A DNA stretch of 64,000 nucleotides from Sipunculus nudus (Eukaryota > Annelida > Sipuncula > Golfingiida > Sipunculidae). This document shows, piece by piece, positions 12,561 to 26,254 of this stretch. The stretch's first letter is position 1. Every line of letters starts with the position of its first letter. A model generated the notes under the pieces. That model saw only the letters and a program-made list of their open reading frames with translations, made no database searches and had not been told where the DNA came from. The stretch is from contig CM049306.1 of the NCBI GenBank assembly GCA_026874595.1, forward strand, positions 57,976,019 to 58,040,018, given 5' to 3'. The translations under genes were made by a program, and so were the position numbers.

Positions 12561-13603
12561 CGTAATTCTTGGAAAGGCCAATTTTGGTAAATATGTTGCA
12601 ATGCAAAGCCCACTGTTTTATATAGATGCAACATCTAAGTCGAGCTCAAACAAAGTGATCAGGTGAAAGAACATTTAGTCTTAACAGGAGTCGTAAAATT
12701 TGTCCAACTAGAAAACAAGAACTATAAAAGCTGTCGTTGTGCAACCCAGCCTTTTTAACCTGAAGCAATGCCAAAGAAAGTTAAATGACCCAGGTACATT
12801 CAGATACTCATGCAGGCAATATATTTTTAAAAGTTTAGGGCCTCAATTATTGCAGTGGGGTGGGGGGGGGGGCAAGGCACGTGTCCCCTTAACTTAATTA
12901 GGGGTGGTGGTCATAGTACCTTTTGTCCTCTAACATTCTAGGAGAATAAAACACGTACTTTTGAAGTTTCGACATAATTCCTTCACACTTGTTATGGTTT
13001 CTTCAATAACACTTCAGTTAAGCATTCATATTTAAAACATTTAGGTTATGGTATGCGTCAGCTGCCACAGTAAATTGTCATGAATATTAGTCCGTGTTTT
13101 CTGAATGTCTATATCTAATGTAAAATAATGAAATATACAGAACTGGAAATTGAAAAAAATATTTTCGTAAAATGAAAACAATTTTTTTCTAATATATGAT
13201 GGGAGAGAAGATAATACTGATAGTTCTGGAGAGGGATATTGTCCTGATTGTCATATGGGAAGGGAAGGGTAATTGTCCAGGTGTCCTCATTCCGATCGGG
13301 GGGCGCTAGTTCTGTTGGTACCCCTTTGATTTGTCCCTCTCACATGTTCAAAGTAAACAAGCCCATGTTGAAATTCCCCTGCTATAGAATTAAAAAAAAA
13401 ACGAAAGGATGACACCCAATCCTTTTTAAGGAGAAAACCGTGGATGCGAAATTGTTTGTGGGCTATGGGTGGGATCGCGACGAAGTACAGTCAATTTCTG
13501 CTATGAATTCGCTCACATTTTGCTGTTGACAGGGAGCATCCTTGGTGAGTTTCCGACATCGTAAACCACTCCTATTTGAACCGTGTCAAAGCAGTTTCTT
13601 TAT
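12561..13603. other. Non-coding stretch
   Basis: I see no gene here. It includes a G-run of about 14 at 12858-12872 and AT-rich unique-looking sequence. Confidence 0.5.
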
Positions 13604-13864
13604 TTACGGAGAAAAAGAGCTTTGACTTTTTATCTTTTGAGAGGAAGGCGTGCCATAAAAAGCCCCGGCGCTGCGATGGGCAGATACACCAGTATTTACA
13701 GTGTCTCCGTTTACACGTATGTTGACACGGGTACCTGAAAAGACATAGTCTGAAAAATAGAGCCCCCAAAGGACCCCTGACACGAAGGGGACGTCAGACT
13801 CCTGCTGAGCCGTAATGATAAATTGACAAAGATTGAAAAAAAACACACAAAGCAGGTAGAACAT
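13604..13864 (-). CDS. Possible first exon of a secreted protein (weak)
   Basis: An 86-codon open frame on the minus strand begins Met-Phe with a hydrophobic segment (FYLLCVFFFNLCQFIITAQ) that looks like a signal peptide. A GC-richer stretch follows, encoding SGTRVNIRVNG and SAGAFYGT. I do not recognise the family. A GTAAAT at 13605 could be a donor. No partner exon was found to the left, so this may be chance. Confidence 0.25.
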   Translation of the reverse strand: MFYLLCVFFFNLCQFIITAQQESDVPFVSGVLWGLYFSDYVFSGTRVNIRVNGDTVNTGVSAHRSAGAFYGTPSSQKIKSQSSFSP

Positions 13865-14783
13865 ATACTATACACAGGGAATTCCCTGATGTGCTATATT
13901 GTCGGAGGCTTTTCCTAAGCTGGGGAGATTGCTCAGGCTAAAGAAATTCAGTTTTCTGGGTAGCTGCCGACGGCGACGCAACAGGTTAGTGGTTTCTGTT
14001 GCCTCGCCGGCCAACCAAAGGGCTAACTGCAAGGGGTTATTGAACGATACGACCTGTTACTCTCAGAAATAAAATTGAATAAAAAATATTTACTCTGGTT
14101 TTCATATACCAATGTTCAACTTACGTTGTAAGTTGTTGCCTGTAATAAAAAAATAACCATTCTGGAAAGCATGAAGCACCTGTAACATCAACAACTGATA
14201 GTATTTGTCCAGAGAGAATTGAAGCATTAACAGCCCCGGTAGACATCTTGTATTCGGTGGCAGTCTTGTATAATGCTTTAGGCCTGTGTACTATTATGTT
14301 CATATTTTCCTTGGTGCAAGATAGGGCTGAGAACAGAACAGTAATGTTTTTCAGTGGTCAAATATACAATACACATAGATTTACTGAACATTAATCAATG
14401 GATATATGTTAAATCTCACAGTTGTGCATGGAGCAATTAACTGTAGGGGCAATCTATTGACTCCACATGGCGTCAGCCAGTAAAAAAGCAATTGTGGAGT
14501 CCATTCTTATGGACTATTGTCTTGGTAAAGAAACCAAACCTTTTCCCACATTGTAAATGCAGTGATTCTTATTCATATTGACCATTTTTCAACTGGGCTT
14601 GCATGTTTAACTTTCACTTTGATAGGATTCTCTTTAGACTCAAAAATGTGAGCACTTTCAAAGTCTGATATACCAAACTAGACATATCACATATATTTGA
14701 AGATAATCTGCACGAGAGAGTAAAACTGAAAAACAAAAGCTTATCTGGAGGTATTTATTTTCTGTAGCATGATTTTTTTTAGA
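13865..14783. other. Non-coding stretch
   Basis: Nothing recognisable. A short GC-rich patch at 13960-14010 has no tRNA or protein pattern. Confidence 0.5.
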
Positions 14784-14923
14784 AAATGAAACCTTAAACT
14801 ATTTTTGCACAAATTAAACGTTAAAATCCAGGAAAAACAGTTGGAGCAGAACAAAAGAAAAGGGTTTATTCTGCGCAAATATGTAACCTTTAATTTGTGC
14901 AAAAATAGTTTAAGGTTTCATTT
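14784..14923. repeat. Inverted repeat with 35-bp perfect arms
   Basis: The arms 14784-14818 (starting AAATGAAACCTTAAACTATT) and 14889-14923 are exact reverse complements over 35 nt, separated by a 70-nt loop. A further partial match (GTAGCATG against GATGCTAC) lies just outside. This is a foldback or MITE-like structure; a transcript across it would form a long hairpin. Confidence 0.9.
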
Positions 14924-17383
14924 CTGATGCTACGTGCGTGATTCATTGCTATTTTAGAACATGTATATTGCTTTCTTTATGTACATTAATGAATTTTTGT
15001 TGTTTTTTTATCCATCTTTTTATTTTTGAAACTGGTCATCTTCCACTGAACTAAATGTTGACAAATTACATGATTGTAATATAATCATGCTTAAATGACC
15101 ACCACAATGTTATAATTAGCGGCTTTCCTGTCCACGATGTTCAACACAAGGGTGTAAGTAAAAAAAAACCCACAACATTCACAATATGTTATTCTTTCTT
15201 TTTTTTTTAAATAAAATATTGATGTAGGTAACACTTTCACAATTGATGATTTAGCATTACTGTATGCCGGTTTAACGGTTATTTTTTCTGTTTGTTATGG
15301 CATCAGTACCGCGTTTTGTTTGAAATTATTTATTTGCATGACATTTTAAATAATTTTAAGAATTTCTGAAACGATCTTTACTTGTAGAATCACGTAACAA
15401 CAATATGCATATTTATTACATTCTACATATAATAAGTGAAAGAATAAAAACAAGAAATTTATAAGATATGAGCAAGCTTCGAACATGTATGTTTAAATGC
15501 ACAGGACCTGGATCATATGTAATAAAAAGGACTTCTCATATAGAAACAAAAATATTACAATAGTATTTAGTAAATTAATTATTTTTAAAATTATTTTCTT
15601 TTCTTCTGTTGTAGATCGAAATAAACCTGCAGTGTCCGTTACTATGTTTTAATATAAAACAACAAACTAAACAGAGGTAACAGACAGTTACATTTTTAAG
15701 ATTTAGCATGTACGAAACTTTTTTTTATAATACCGGGTATGTTTATTTCATGCGGAATTTCAATGTTCATTGCCAACAAAAGTGAAATTCTTCAATATGT
15801 TTGGATCCAAAGTACTTCTCAGTTTAAATGTGAGTTTTCTCCACTGCACACCGCTTTTTCTACATTTCGAAAACAAGAATCGAAAGAATTGATCCATGCC
15901 CTTAAACATGTCCGCCTCGTACAATAAACGGAAGCACCAGATTTATCTGGCACTGCCACAAATTGTGCACGCAACCTTTCATCTGGATAATGTATATAGG
16001 TCTCCATTAAATCGCAGCCGAATATATCATGCGGCCTAAACGTGTTTTACTAAGCACCGAGCTAATTCTATTATTTAGTCAAATTTTAATTATTCAGAGA
16101 TGACAGCGGATCCGACCCTTATACGTGAAATTTATTTTAAAAAATTAACAGGTAAACAGATATACGCACAAACACTGAAACATGAACGGTCGCATTGATC
16201 CTCAAATACCTATGTGCCAAATTTAATTATCGAATAGCAATGTAAAGTTCTCATTACTCCAGAAGAATCTGTTTGATGCGACATTGTGAACGATTTATTC
16301 ATAACACATTTTGTAGCTCCTTCGTATAAAAGAAACGTTATTTGGATAATTTGAAAAAAAACCCCTGATTATCAACACGATTAGGACGGTTATTATCAAT
16401 TTCATATAAGTAAAAAATTAAATGAATGTCATCAGCTATGTTGAAATATCACGATGTGATATCTAAAGCAACAACGCAAGCTTAACGCTATTACAAAAAT
16501 CGTAGCGCACTATAAAAAAGTTTAACACTTCTCTGTTATTCCATAAAAAATTATCAATACTTATGAAGAAGCAACAAAGAATTTATCAAACTGGTTACAA
16601 AAAAGTAGACTGACTTACCCGTATCAAAGTTGGAATAATTAAAATATTTTGTAATCACTGTTGAATGGCCGACTGGCAGAAAGTGGGTGCTCAGAGCAGC
16701 AGTCGAGCACAGCCCTGCTGCAGAGCTCAACAAATCGATCATCCCAGCTTCGTATTGCAAATAATTTTGGTACCTCTCCAACTAACCGTGTCCCTGCTGT
16801 AACCTCTCATGCATGTTTTATACCGACAGAGTTTAATTAAGTCTTTCATCATTCTTATGAGAACCCGTAACATCCAGTCTGAGTTTGTGGCCAGCAGGCG
16901 CTCCGGTACCACTGGCACCCTTTTGTTCCTGACACAGAACACAAGCTTCCAGACCCAAGACCCATGAATTCATTTAGACCAAATGACCATTGACTCGTTA
17001 ACGTGTCAGGTCTTTTTCGTAGGCTTAACATTCCAAAAGGGCATTCAGGGCTGGCGTTGTTGTCTGCGCCGGAGTTTGTCTTTATTCATCATAATTCATC
17101 ATTCAATACAACGTGGCGGTGTTTAAACTTACTACTTGTCACTAGTGGAGGATGACAGCAGCACTGGCAAGCTGCTATCAGTTTAAACGCAGCCATCCCA
17201 GTTAATAAAGAAGGCCTAATATCATTGGTGTATTTCCTGGGATGGGGCCGTGATGACAGATGGACTGTACAGTCGTTCACTGAATCTTTAAATATAAGCC
17301 ACTGATTCCTGTTTTTAAGCAGTAATATATCATATTGATATATGATCACTGACCTTCGAGCCTTTCTTTTTAACACGGACACA
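14924..17383. other. Non-coding stretch
   Basis: AT-rich with no recognised gene or repeat family. The open frames at 15739-16007 and 16554-17382 are short, overlap on both strands and show no domain. Confidence 0.5.
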
Positions 17384-17384
17384 C

Positions 17385-17419
<35 letters not shown>
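17384..17419. repeat. (TA)n microsatellite
   Basis: About 18 TA units. Confidence 0.95.
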
Positions 17420-17423
<4 letters not shown>

Positions 17424-17844
17424 TCTGAAGAAAAAGAACACTGTAAATTCACAACAGTCTGTTTCACGGGATGTGACCCGATCATCAGGTGAATGTGGTT
17501 ATATATATACATATTATCACGTACCTCACAGAACGTGCTACCGTCGGTTTCACGCCTTTGGCGATCGTCAGGCGGACTGACCCGTGAGTGGTTTCGTGTG
17601 GTGAAACGGGTCGTTGTCATTGTCTGGTGGTTTTGCCTGGTGTTTTTTTCAGTCAGGCTCCAGTGCCTGCATTTACAGATTTGTTCGGATCTTTTGAGTG
17701 ATTTCCTATTAAATATTAATGTGCTTTTTCCTCAGACGGTAGCAGGTTCTCTGAAGTACGTGATAATATATTCTGCTCTGCAGGAATTATGCATAGAGCA
17801 CTTTCTGATATTCCTCAATATGCTCGCAATTTTAGTTAACTTTG

Positions 17845-17845
<1 letters not shown>

Positions 17846-17907
<62 letters not shown>
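17846..17907. repeat. (TA)n microsatellite, long
   Basis: About 30 TA units. The 181-codon open frame that crosses it (17493-18038) gains most of its length from this run and is not supported as a gene. Confidence 0.95.
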
Positions 17908-17909
<2 letters not shown>

Positions 17910-18950
17910 ATGTTTATACAATGGGGGCTTTTAAATGAAAATGAGCAAACTTATTATTCCATAATATCTGACATACCACATAGACGCCTGTTTACATCTG
18001 AGAATATTTGTTTATTGAAAAAAATATACATTATCTGATGGTATCCTTGTTAGTCACAAGTAGTTATATGCTTCTGTGTTTGAATCCTTATTATAATGTA
18101 AACGGGTGAATCTCACTTCATTTAGTTATTACATCAAGGGGGGGGGGTCCAGGCGATCAGTTAAAGGGGTTTAAACAAATTTTTACAGCCTAGATACTTC
18201 AATTTTTCGGGCCTGAGGACCTTTTCCAGGTTATCTCGTTAGTCTTACTGGGTCAGACCCCATTTCCCCCCTCTTTCCTAATTCCTGATACTTCCCTGAA
18301 CCAAAATTTCGGAAAAAAAGCGCTTCCTGCTGATAATATTACACAGCTAGAATCTATATAAGACTCCTGTGGTGTGATGCGCAGGTCACTTTTAATACCT
18401 TATCCATAAACATTATATAGAAGCTGCTTTTCATAGATTATTGGATCATAGTTACTCAGTTTATATGCACGTGACAAACAGCAGACCATCACAAGTGCAA
18501 AACAAGCGACTAACTTGGGCCCTCTTAACATATGGGTACAGTGGGCAATAACAAATTGCCCCCGCCAGGAGAGTATGCGTCCATCTACGTTCGTATGTGT
18601 ATTTGTCTATGTTTGTGTCTTTGTTCACACTTGACCACGCAGTCTTGAACGGAAACTCATGAAATTTTCAGGGAATTTCTGGAATGGGCGAATGAAGAAT
18701 CGATTACGTTTGGGTGTGGATTCGGAACATATTCCATATTCAGGAACGCCACCAAAGAATATACACAAATGTACAGTCATTTATGCATAAATGAACTTCG
18801 GAATATGGTTAAGTGAGAGCAAACATGGTTTTGGGAGCGTCCCACAAGGGGGACCACCACGTGGCGGAGGCTTGCATTCCTTAGAATTGTTTTTGAGACG
18901 AAGAAATAATCTCGCATTATTAAAGAACTCACTATGCAACTGTGTAGGGT

Positions 18951-19012
18951 AGGACGTGGCCTAGTGGTTAATGCGTCGGACTTTGGCACTGATGGTTCCT
19001 GGCTCTAACTCC
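18951..19012 (+). mobile_element. tRNA-derived SINE head (likely)
   Basis: An A-box match TGGCCTAGTGG at 18957-18967 is followed by a loose B-box, GGCTCTAACTCC, at 19001-19012. The spacing is tRNA-like (44 nt between box starts). No acceptor stem pairs, so it is not a working tRNA gene. A pol III promoter head of a SINE is the best reading; I could not define the 3' end. Confidence 0.5.
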
Positions 19013-20814
19013 GTCGGTGTCTCAGTGGAATCAAGATGAAATCTTGATAGAACCTCAGAGTATGTCCCAATGACAGGTAATGACTTCTGGATTATTCCTA
19101 ACCCCGTTTATACAAAAATCCAGAGGGCTAATAATAACAAATCATTCTCATCGTATATGGACACTTTTATCCTCATTCAATAGACAGGGCCACTATCAGG
19201 CCATTGGCCTTAACAAAAATAATACAAATCCTAGGAATGGAGTCTATGCTTTTTGCCGAGTTACTCAAGGCTGTGAGGGCGCCTTTGAAGATTTTTTAAA
19301 CTGGAAGAATCCCATTCTACGATAAAATGACGAGATGAGAGTGTTTAGTATTACTTATAAAGAAAACGTATTTAAAAAAAGCAAACAGAGCAAAGAGTGT
19401 GTTTGGCTAACGTCTTTCACACAGACCTCGATGATGGTGACTAAATGAAATGTTGCACCTCCAGCACTTACGGATCATCATGGATTATGTTGCTCTCTAC
19501 ATGATTCGTACAGAAAAAATAGTTGAAGACAACTTGAGAAAGAGTAAGCTTTCGAAACCGAACGTCACAACAGCGTTGAAATTGCTTTCCTTAAGGTTGA
19601 TGGAAAACGATATCATGAAGACCATTAACTTAAACCCGTTCCAAAAACAATTTTCTGAAGACAAATTTCACAAACATTTATTATACTAAATACTTTATTT
19701 GGAGTGTTTTTTTTTACCTAATGCTATCAAAACCGATATACCATTATTAAACGAGATATTTTGAACCTGTTTTCGTATTTTTCCAATGCTACTGTGAATA
19801 GTGCAATTGACGGGTTTTCCCGAGGTTTCGATGTAGTTTTTCAGATATTCCTCGACGCTATCCGCTTGAAGGATTGATGTAAATATTATGTTAACCCCGA
19901 GGTATCCCCGTTTTATCACAAAGTCAAGGTTTTGCCCCCTCCTTCTCCGAAGTTATGATGTCTTCAGATGCTTCTCCATGTTTCGTCTACACGTTACATC
20001 GGTGCCTCCTGCCGATGTTTTCCGACTGATCACGTTGTTCCTTCGTTCTTTCTTGTTCTTGTAGTGTTACAAATATTGGCGTGGTTACACAATCTGATGT
20101 ATGACGCGTTCGGGCTCAGAAATTTAAACTTTTCACTTTATTATGTCAAGGAACCAGAGACCAGAAGCAGAAGGAAAATGGAAGTTTTGGAGTCTATCAG
20201 GTCCTCCCAATCCCTGCTTGCATCAGCTGGATATACTGGCCAAAAAAAAGTTTGGACAGTCCTGTACCAAACATCGTTTCAGTACGTTTTCTTTTTCTGC
20301 CCTGCCTGCTCCAATCACTCTCAACTTTATCCAAAAGCTTTAGAAAACCCAGGCGCCACTGGTAATTCTGTTAAACTTCATTTGGGAAGTCATAATTCAT
20401 AAAACTTGAGAAATGTCTACACATTTGTTGAAAAAATGTTGATATGAAATTATTTTTGAACTTGAAAAATGCACGCCACGTCAATATTTGGTTGATTATT
20501 TTTAAGTCATCGATGTGACGTCTATCAGGTGGCATCAGACGGGTGGGACTTAAAATGTTAATTATCCAGAAAGTTTATTTATTACTCGTTCCTTTTTACA
20601 CCCACCCTGTCACAAAAAAAAAGGAGTCATTGACAATTAAGTTCATCATGCAGAAAAAATAAAATGAATTACATGTTTACCCTGAGCGAACCAACACATT
20701 CTTCAATCACCGACTGTCTGACAATTGGAGCCTTGAATGATACCTGGTAACATATACATGAATTTACATCTAGTTATAATAACTAATACGAGGGACCCTG
20801 CATGACTCCGATGG
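19013..20814. other. Non-coding stretch
   Basis: No recognised gene. Open frames of 79 codons at 19450-19689 and 144 codons at 19968-20402 lack domains, splice support or homology I can recognise. Confidence 0.5.
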
Positions 20815-20985
20815 TTGCTTTGGGTATGTAGGGATGGAAAAAAACCCGAAGAACCGGAGAAAACCACCGACACTATCACAACCCACTCCGGGGATCGGAC
20901 CCGTTGGGGAGATAGCCGAGCTGGTTACACCCCGGCTGGCCAGAACACAGCTTTAGCACTGCTTATCTTCATATGCTGGGCCCTG
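20815..20985 (-). mobile_element. SINE with Nin-like conserved domain (minus orientation)
   Basis: Read on the minus strand, a pol III B-box-like GGTCCGATCCC (20901-20891) is followed by a GTGGTTTTCTCCGG and TTCTTCGGGTTTTTTTCC block (about 20871-20826). This resembles the conserved central domain of Nin-type metazoan SINEs, usually written as GGTTTTCTCCGG followed by a CTCCGGTTT-type phrase. The A-box is weak. The family assignment is by memory of the motif only. Confidence 0.55.
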
Positions 20986-21728
20986 TTTATTGGCCCTTAC
21001 TTAGTACAAGCTAGAGTGACCAAGTGACCTAAACAGTACTTGTAGTCCTGGGACTATAAGACCCGCCTTCTTCTAAGTTTAGAGCTTACAGACATGACAT
21101 TTGATATAAAAATCACATTTTTATAGATGAAAAAATACGAAGAGGAGCAAGTAAAAGGAAGGGAACAAAACTGCAGCATGGCGTTGATTCAAGTTTTAAA
21201 CTGTCACTTGCATTCACATTTCGGGCAGTCATGTATGACAAAACAATTCTTCCAAAACATTTTTTGGCCATTTTCTCAAAACAGTATTTCAGTGGATTAA
21301 ACCACCTTCAGATGGGCATTTCTCACACACTTCCAAGCATAAAGCTATCAAATTTTGCACGTATGCTTGAAAAAAATTGATCTAAAATGCGTTTTCTTTA
21401 TTCGATATCTTATTTTCAAAAGCAATTGCAGGCCAATTAAAACAAAGATCACTTTGTTAATTTGACAAAGAATTTTAAAATTTTAAGTTTTATTAAAATT
21501 AAAATTTAAGTTAACGGAAATATGGTAGATATGTAATCAAAAACACCTGGAGATCTTGTATATTTTAAGATGCATACTTAAATGACGTTAAATGCATACA
21601 TCCAGCCAAATGTGAGATACATATCACTTTTGCAAAGTTTGACATGCAAAATTTGACATTTATGAAATCTACACGTTTTGTTTTGGTTGTTCACACGACG
21701 TCTGCAACCTGGAAAGCGCAACAAAACG

Positions 21729-21742
21729 CCACCAGAGGTCGC
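21729..21742 (+). promoter_or_regulatory. CTCF-like motif
   Basis: CCACCAGAGGTCGC matches the animal CTCF core CCASYAGRKGGCRS at 13 of 14 positions (T for G at position 11). It lies in a CpG-richer patch. Motif match only. Confidence 0.3.
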
Positions 21743-22419
21743 TATCGCTACCCTTCGAGCACTGGGAACATCTCGCCCTCGCGAGATACTCGATATTTGG
21801 CTTGGATATATCTAATCTATCTATGGCCCTAGAATATGCCAACAGCATAGGTATTTTCTGCGCCGGAAGTACGGCTAACAAAAACCACGGTAAATAATCC
21901 CTGATTAACTTCATCCCGAAGCACTGATCAGTTGAACATGCATTTACAAAAATTGTTAAAATTCTTTTTACAAGCGTTATTTTAAGACATTTCAATTTTC
22001 CGCACTGCGTTTTCAGGTATGCCATGGCAACAAAGCGAAGAGTGAAACAGCACAAGGGTAATGTTCACACAAGAATGCAAACCAGCTGGAGTCAACTTTA
22101 TCCTCATGCAGCAAAACTAGACGTAGGCCTAACTACCGCAATGCAAAAAAATACATGAAGTACAAGAAATCTACGAGTCTTTCGCCATATATTCCTTAAA
22201 CATAATCAATAATATCAATCAAATGCAAAGCGTGTCTCTTAAAATGTTGGTTTGTATCTAATCAACCCAAGACTCGGCCTTGACCTTCTCTGTCGGACTA
22301 CTTTCATGGGCAATAATTGCAAATATGGCTGTGCCCTTGATTCATCCGAGGTTCGAATAAGAGTTTGATTTAGTTACATAAATCCAGGAGCGTCAATAGT
22401 ACAGGGGGAAGGGGTATAT

Positions 22420-22426
<7 letters not shown>

Positions 22427-22450
<24 letters not shown>
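22427..22450 (+). repeat. (AC)n microsatellite
   Basis: Twelve AC units. Confidence 0.95.
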
Positions 22451-25405
22451 TTTTAAACAATCGGAGATGGCCTTTGTAATCATCCCCCTGATATTCACAG
22501 TAAAATTTATACCTTCGATATGAATAATTTGAATTATTGACTTTGGTTCTATTTCTGAGTTAAGCACGAAATAGTATACATCTAAAACAGGTTTAGAATT
22601 AACATATACTAGGAACATAAAACTTTAATTTTAAAATCGTATACTTAATTGTATATATATGAAATGTGTCACACAGAAATAAAATGTATATATAGCTGTT
22701 CCAACTTTGATTACCCTCCCACGTATGCGAGTCATTCCCCACCCTTGAAGATAAATTGACACCACTGAAAAGATCTCTTGATTGTTATAGCTTCGATTAT
22801 GAATAAACGAATGATTCTGAAGCAATTGATGTTCAACCATAATCACATACAACTAGGTTGCGCTTAGGCTTTTATGTCGTTCATTTGCATTGTAATAATT
22901 ATCCACTGTACCGAATTAAAAACACGTGGACAGCTGCAGGATAATCAAAAGGTCTATTGTGTATAACATGTTAACATACTAGGAATCAGGTTATGATGAC
23001 ATTGTGACGAAAGGGTTTCAAAGTGTTTGGCTTTCATAAGTTTTGTTTCCAGTTTTGAGCGGCGTGAGCGTTGTTAACAGCAAGTTAAGCCATGACGACA
23101 TAGTTTTATGACCGTACAACCTAGAGACAGCCTGCTGGAGTGAACAGAGGTGTACGAAATGTAAAACGTAACGGAGTAATCTCTTCCGAGACTAAGGTGC
23201 CACCTGCTAACCGGTTGAACATTGTCTCTAAGAATCAACGAAACCCTTTAGGAACAGCTAAAAAGGTTTTATGTGTCAACGTTGTATTAATCGCATTCTT
23301 TCACCCAAACGGTACAAGTATTTATTGAAAGTTTAGTTATATTAACACTGATTTTCAAATCAAAGAAAAATTACATAATTATTTAGAAAATTCAATTAAA
23401 CAGTTTTTTTTATATCAATCTTATCTTTTCTATTTCGATTTACCCCTAAAAGTATTATTAATTCAATGTGTATTCTTATTTGTATTTACAATGTTTAATG
23501 GGCATCTCAATTTGCATTCATGAGTGTGTTGAGAAGAAATGGTGGCAAAGAGTATAGGGTTGGTGTATTCCATCTATTTAATTCGGCATCGTGGGAGTTA
23601 TATAAGATATAAAATATATTAAATAAATAGAAGTGAAGCTTAGTAAATCCCTGGATACATGTTTACTAGAGTCTGGGTCCCTGTCAGGGTCACACCAAAT
23701 TCCTGGCAACTTGTTGCCGATGGTCTACCGGGAGGAGAGTCCGGGAGGCAGAGATATTCATTATACTGGTGGATACATTTACAATGCAATACATTATTAT
23801 GACTACCTTTAAAAACATTGGTAGCTGTGAAGAGCTCAGGTCGCTGGAAAATGAGGGCTTAGCATTTAGTCATAGCATCATACAGATTTCTATAAGGTTT
23901 AGTAACAAGCTCATTTATATAATAATGTTAATAAATATAAATTTACAAATAACAGCTAGAACCATGTAGACACGTCTTTACCTTTTTAATGGAAATGTGA
24001 ATAAAATATGAGATTTGTCCAAGGTTAAGTGAAATGATCTGGATGGGAATAAAAAAGATAATAGAAACAACCATAAAACACATTATGCTTAGCTAATTTA
24101 ACTGTGGTTAAAGTCGAAATGCATATACCCAAAACCAACAACTTTTATAGTAAACTATATATTGTGCATATGCTTTTATTACTGATTTAACAGGGCATAA
24201 TGTTTCAGTCTAAAACTTCCATGAATTAGTAAGTGGTTATAAACCTTTGACATAATAGAAGATAATATAAGCATATAAGAAATTACTTACAATCAAACAA
24301 GAGAATTGCTAAGCCTCTAGGGAACAGAGCGAAATTACTGCACCCGTCCCACAGAGATTGTCTGGTATCATAAAGACTCGGACAGATGATGAAAATGTAT
24401 TTTACTTATGAAAATACTTAAAACTCTGGATAAAGGGTATGACGCTCCGCTCCTCACAATAGGGGGTAGAACAAAAGAAACGCGGTTAATGGACATTGTG
24501 GGCCATTGATGCCCATATTTAGAAAAATGGGGAGAAAAACAACGTATTAAACAGCTATCACATTATTTAAAAACACACGGAAACTTTTCTCAAGCTTTTG
24601 TAACAGAGTGCGATTTTTATTAAGAAAAATGCTATAAACCATGATACGTTCTGTAATTATGTGATGAAAGTGTGTGGCTTTGCTATTAGCGGCGGAGCCT
24701 ACGGCTCAGTCTGTACAACATTTTGAAGTTTTTCTTTGTTAAAAATTATAATCTTTTGTTATTACATGGAATTATTGCAATTATTTTTTCTTCATGATGG
24801 ACAAAGGTGAAGTTTTGACATAATACGTATATAAAATATCCGAAAAGCAGAACAATAGTGACAGTAATTGCACGCCCCCTGTTGAAACGTGGGCTATTAT
24901 TTTCATGTGGAAAGAGGCCTCGCTTGCATAGACAAAGGACTGATGTTTACAAAATAGCCTGCTGTGGACATCCGACGGTTTTCCATAGCTTGAAACAGTG
25001 ACTTTAAAATGATATGTATATATAACCAATTTATCATCTGTTTCAACATGTCATACCGGGAGAGTAAAAGCAGGGGGTATCCTAGCGATGCTATTTCAAG
25101 TGTTGTTTTATCTTTTTTTTTAACACACTATGAACTGAGATTGATTTTTCGAATCAAATTACAAATTAATTTCATAAGCGCCGTTTTAATAAAATATGAC
25201 GGGAATTATATATATGGTAAAAGTAATTTTGACCTATTCTTGCTATTTCTATGATGATAATCTTAAATTAGTTTATATTTCATTCTTCCTTTTTTTTCTT
25301 TTAGATTTTTTTTTCAGTTTCCCTATAAATACAGTTAATCCCTCCGTTATCGTCTCCTTCTTTTACTTTAGCCAGCATCATGAATAAAATAAGCCTATTG
25401 GTCAA

Positions 25406-25418
25406 TTATATATATATA

Positions 25419-25455
<37 letters not shown>
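25406..25455. repeat. (TA)n microsatellite, interrupted
   Basis: A TA run with one TTTA interruption. Confidence 0.95.
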
Positions 25456-25458
<3 letters not shown>

Positions 25459-26254
25459 TTCTTTTTTATACGGTAGACCGACATTGGTAAAATACAAATG
25501 AGAATGGTTTTAAAAACTGGTGACGTCATTCTGAGGTCAGGCGGTGCAGACTCCCCGGCCAAAAACTCACTACTGCGTCGCGAATTCAAACGAAGGGCTA
25601 TAGATTCAGCATCCTCTGTTCTGATAAGAAAGTATATCTGCCGGCCTCAATTCAAACGGCTATACATCTTCAAAATCTTGCCAGTCTTTGTGATGCTGGT
25701 CCACAAAGAGGAATTTTCCATTTTCACGGCACCTCTGTTCCCGAAGTATTGATTAACTTTGGCAACAAATGTTTACATAACAACATTGACCGCTGTTAAA
25801 CCGGATGATTCATCGCGAACGCTCATCTGTGCTTTGCGTGACAAAATATCGTCCATAGCAGAACATGCCTCCATCCCTGTGATTCCATCTAGTACATTTG
25901 TGGTTTACATGCACTAGCGTGGGATAGCTCATATCACGTAATCACGCTAACTCCTATAGGGTCATGTGTCATAATATAGTAACAGGGGCGGATCCAGGTG
26001 GTACGGGGTTAAACCCCACCGGTTCTTTTTAAGTATTGGTCCATGGCCTGTTGGTGGTGCTCTATGTAGAATGAGTATAAGGGTAGCCTTACTACAAGCA
26101 GTGGTGGATCCAGAAATGAAAGAACAGTGGGCGTTTTTATTGTGCTGGGGGCTGATATAACTGTGTTCTTACACCTAAGTTCTTAAAATTTGTTTTGTAT
26201 ATATATTATATATATATTATTATTATAAGTATTATTATTATTATTGTATTGCCA

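Larger units (their letters stand above)
20986..26254. other. Long gene-poor stretch
   Basis: I see no supported gene in this 5.3 kb. It contains an (AC)n run at 22427-22450, an interrupted (TA)n run at 25406-25455, a CpG-richer patch at 21690-21890 with a CTCF-like motif, and several short ORFs without domains. A piece at 23650-23760 with GC-rich palindromic phrases could be an old SINE fragment. Confidence 0.45.

Noticed and set aside
17493..18038. 181-codon open frame on the plus strand
   Set aside because: About a fifth of it is Tyr-Ile from the (TA)n run; no domain, no codon bias, no splice context.
18951..19030. Possible functional tRNA gene
   Set aside because: A-box is good, but the acceptor and T stems do not pair and the B-box has an extra base; SINE head preferred.
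19968..20402. 144-codon open frame with a hydrophobic N-terminus
   Set aside because: No recognisable family, a competing frame overlaps it, and there are no convincing splice or promoter signals.
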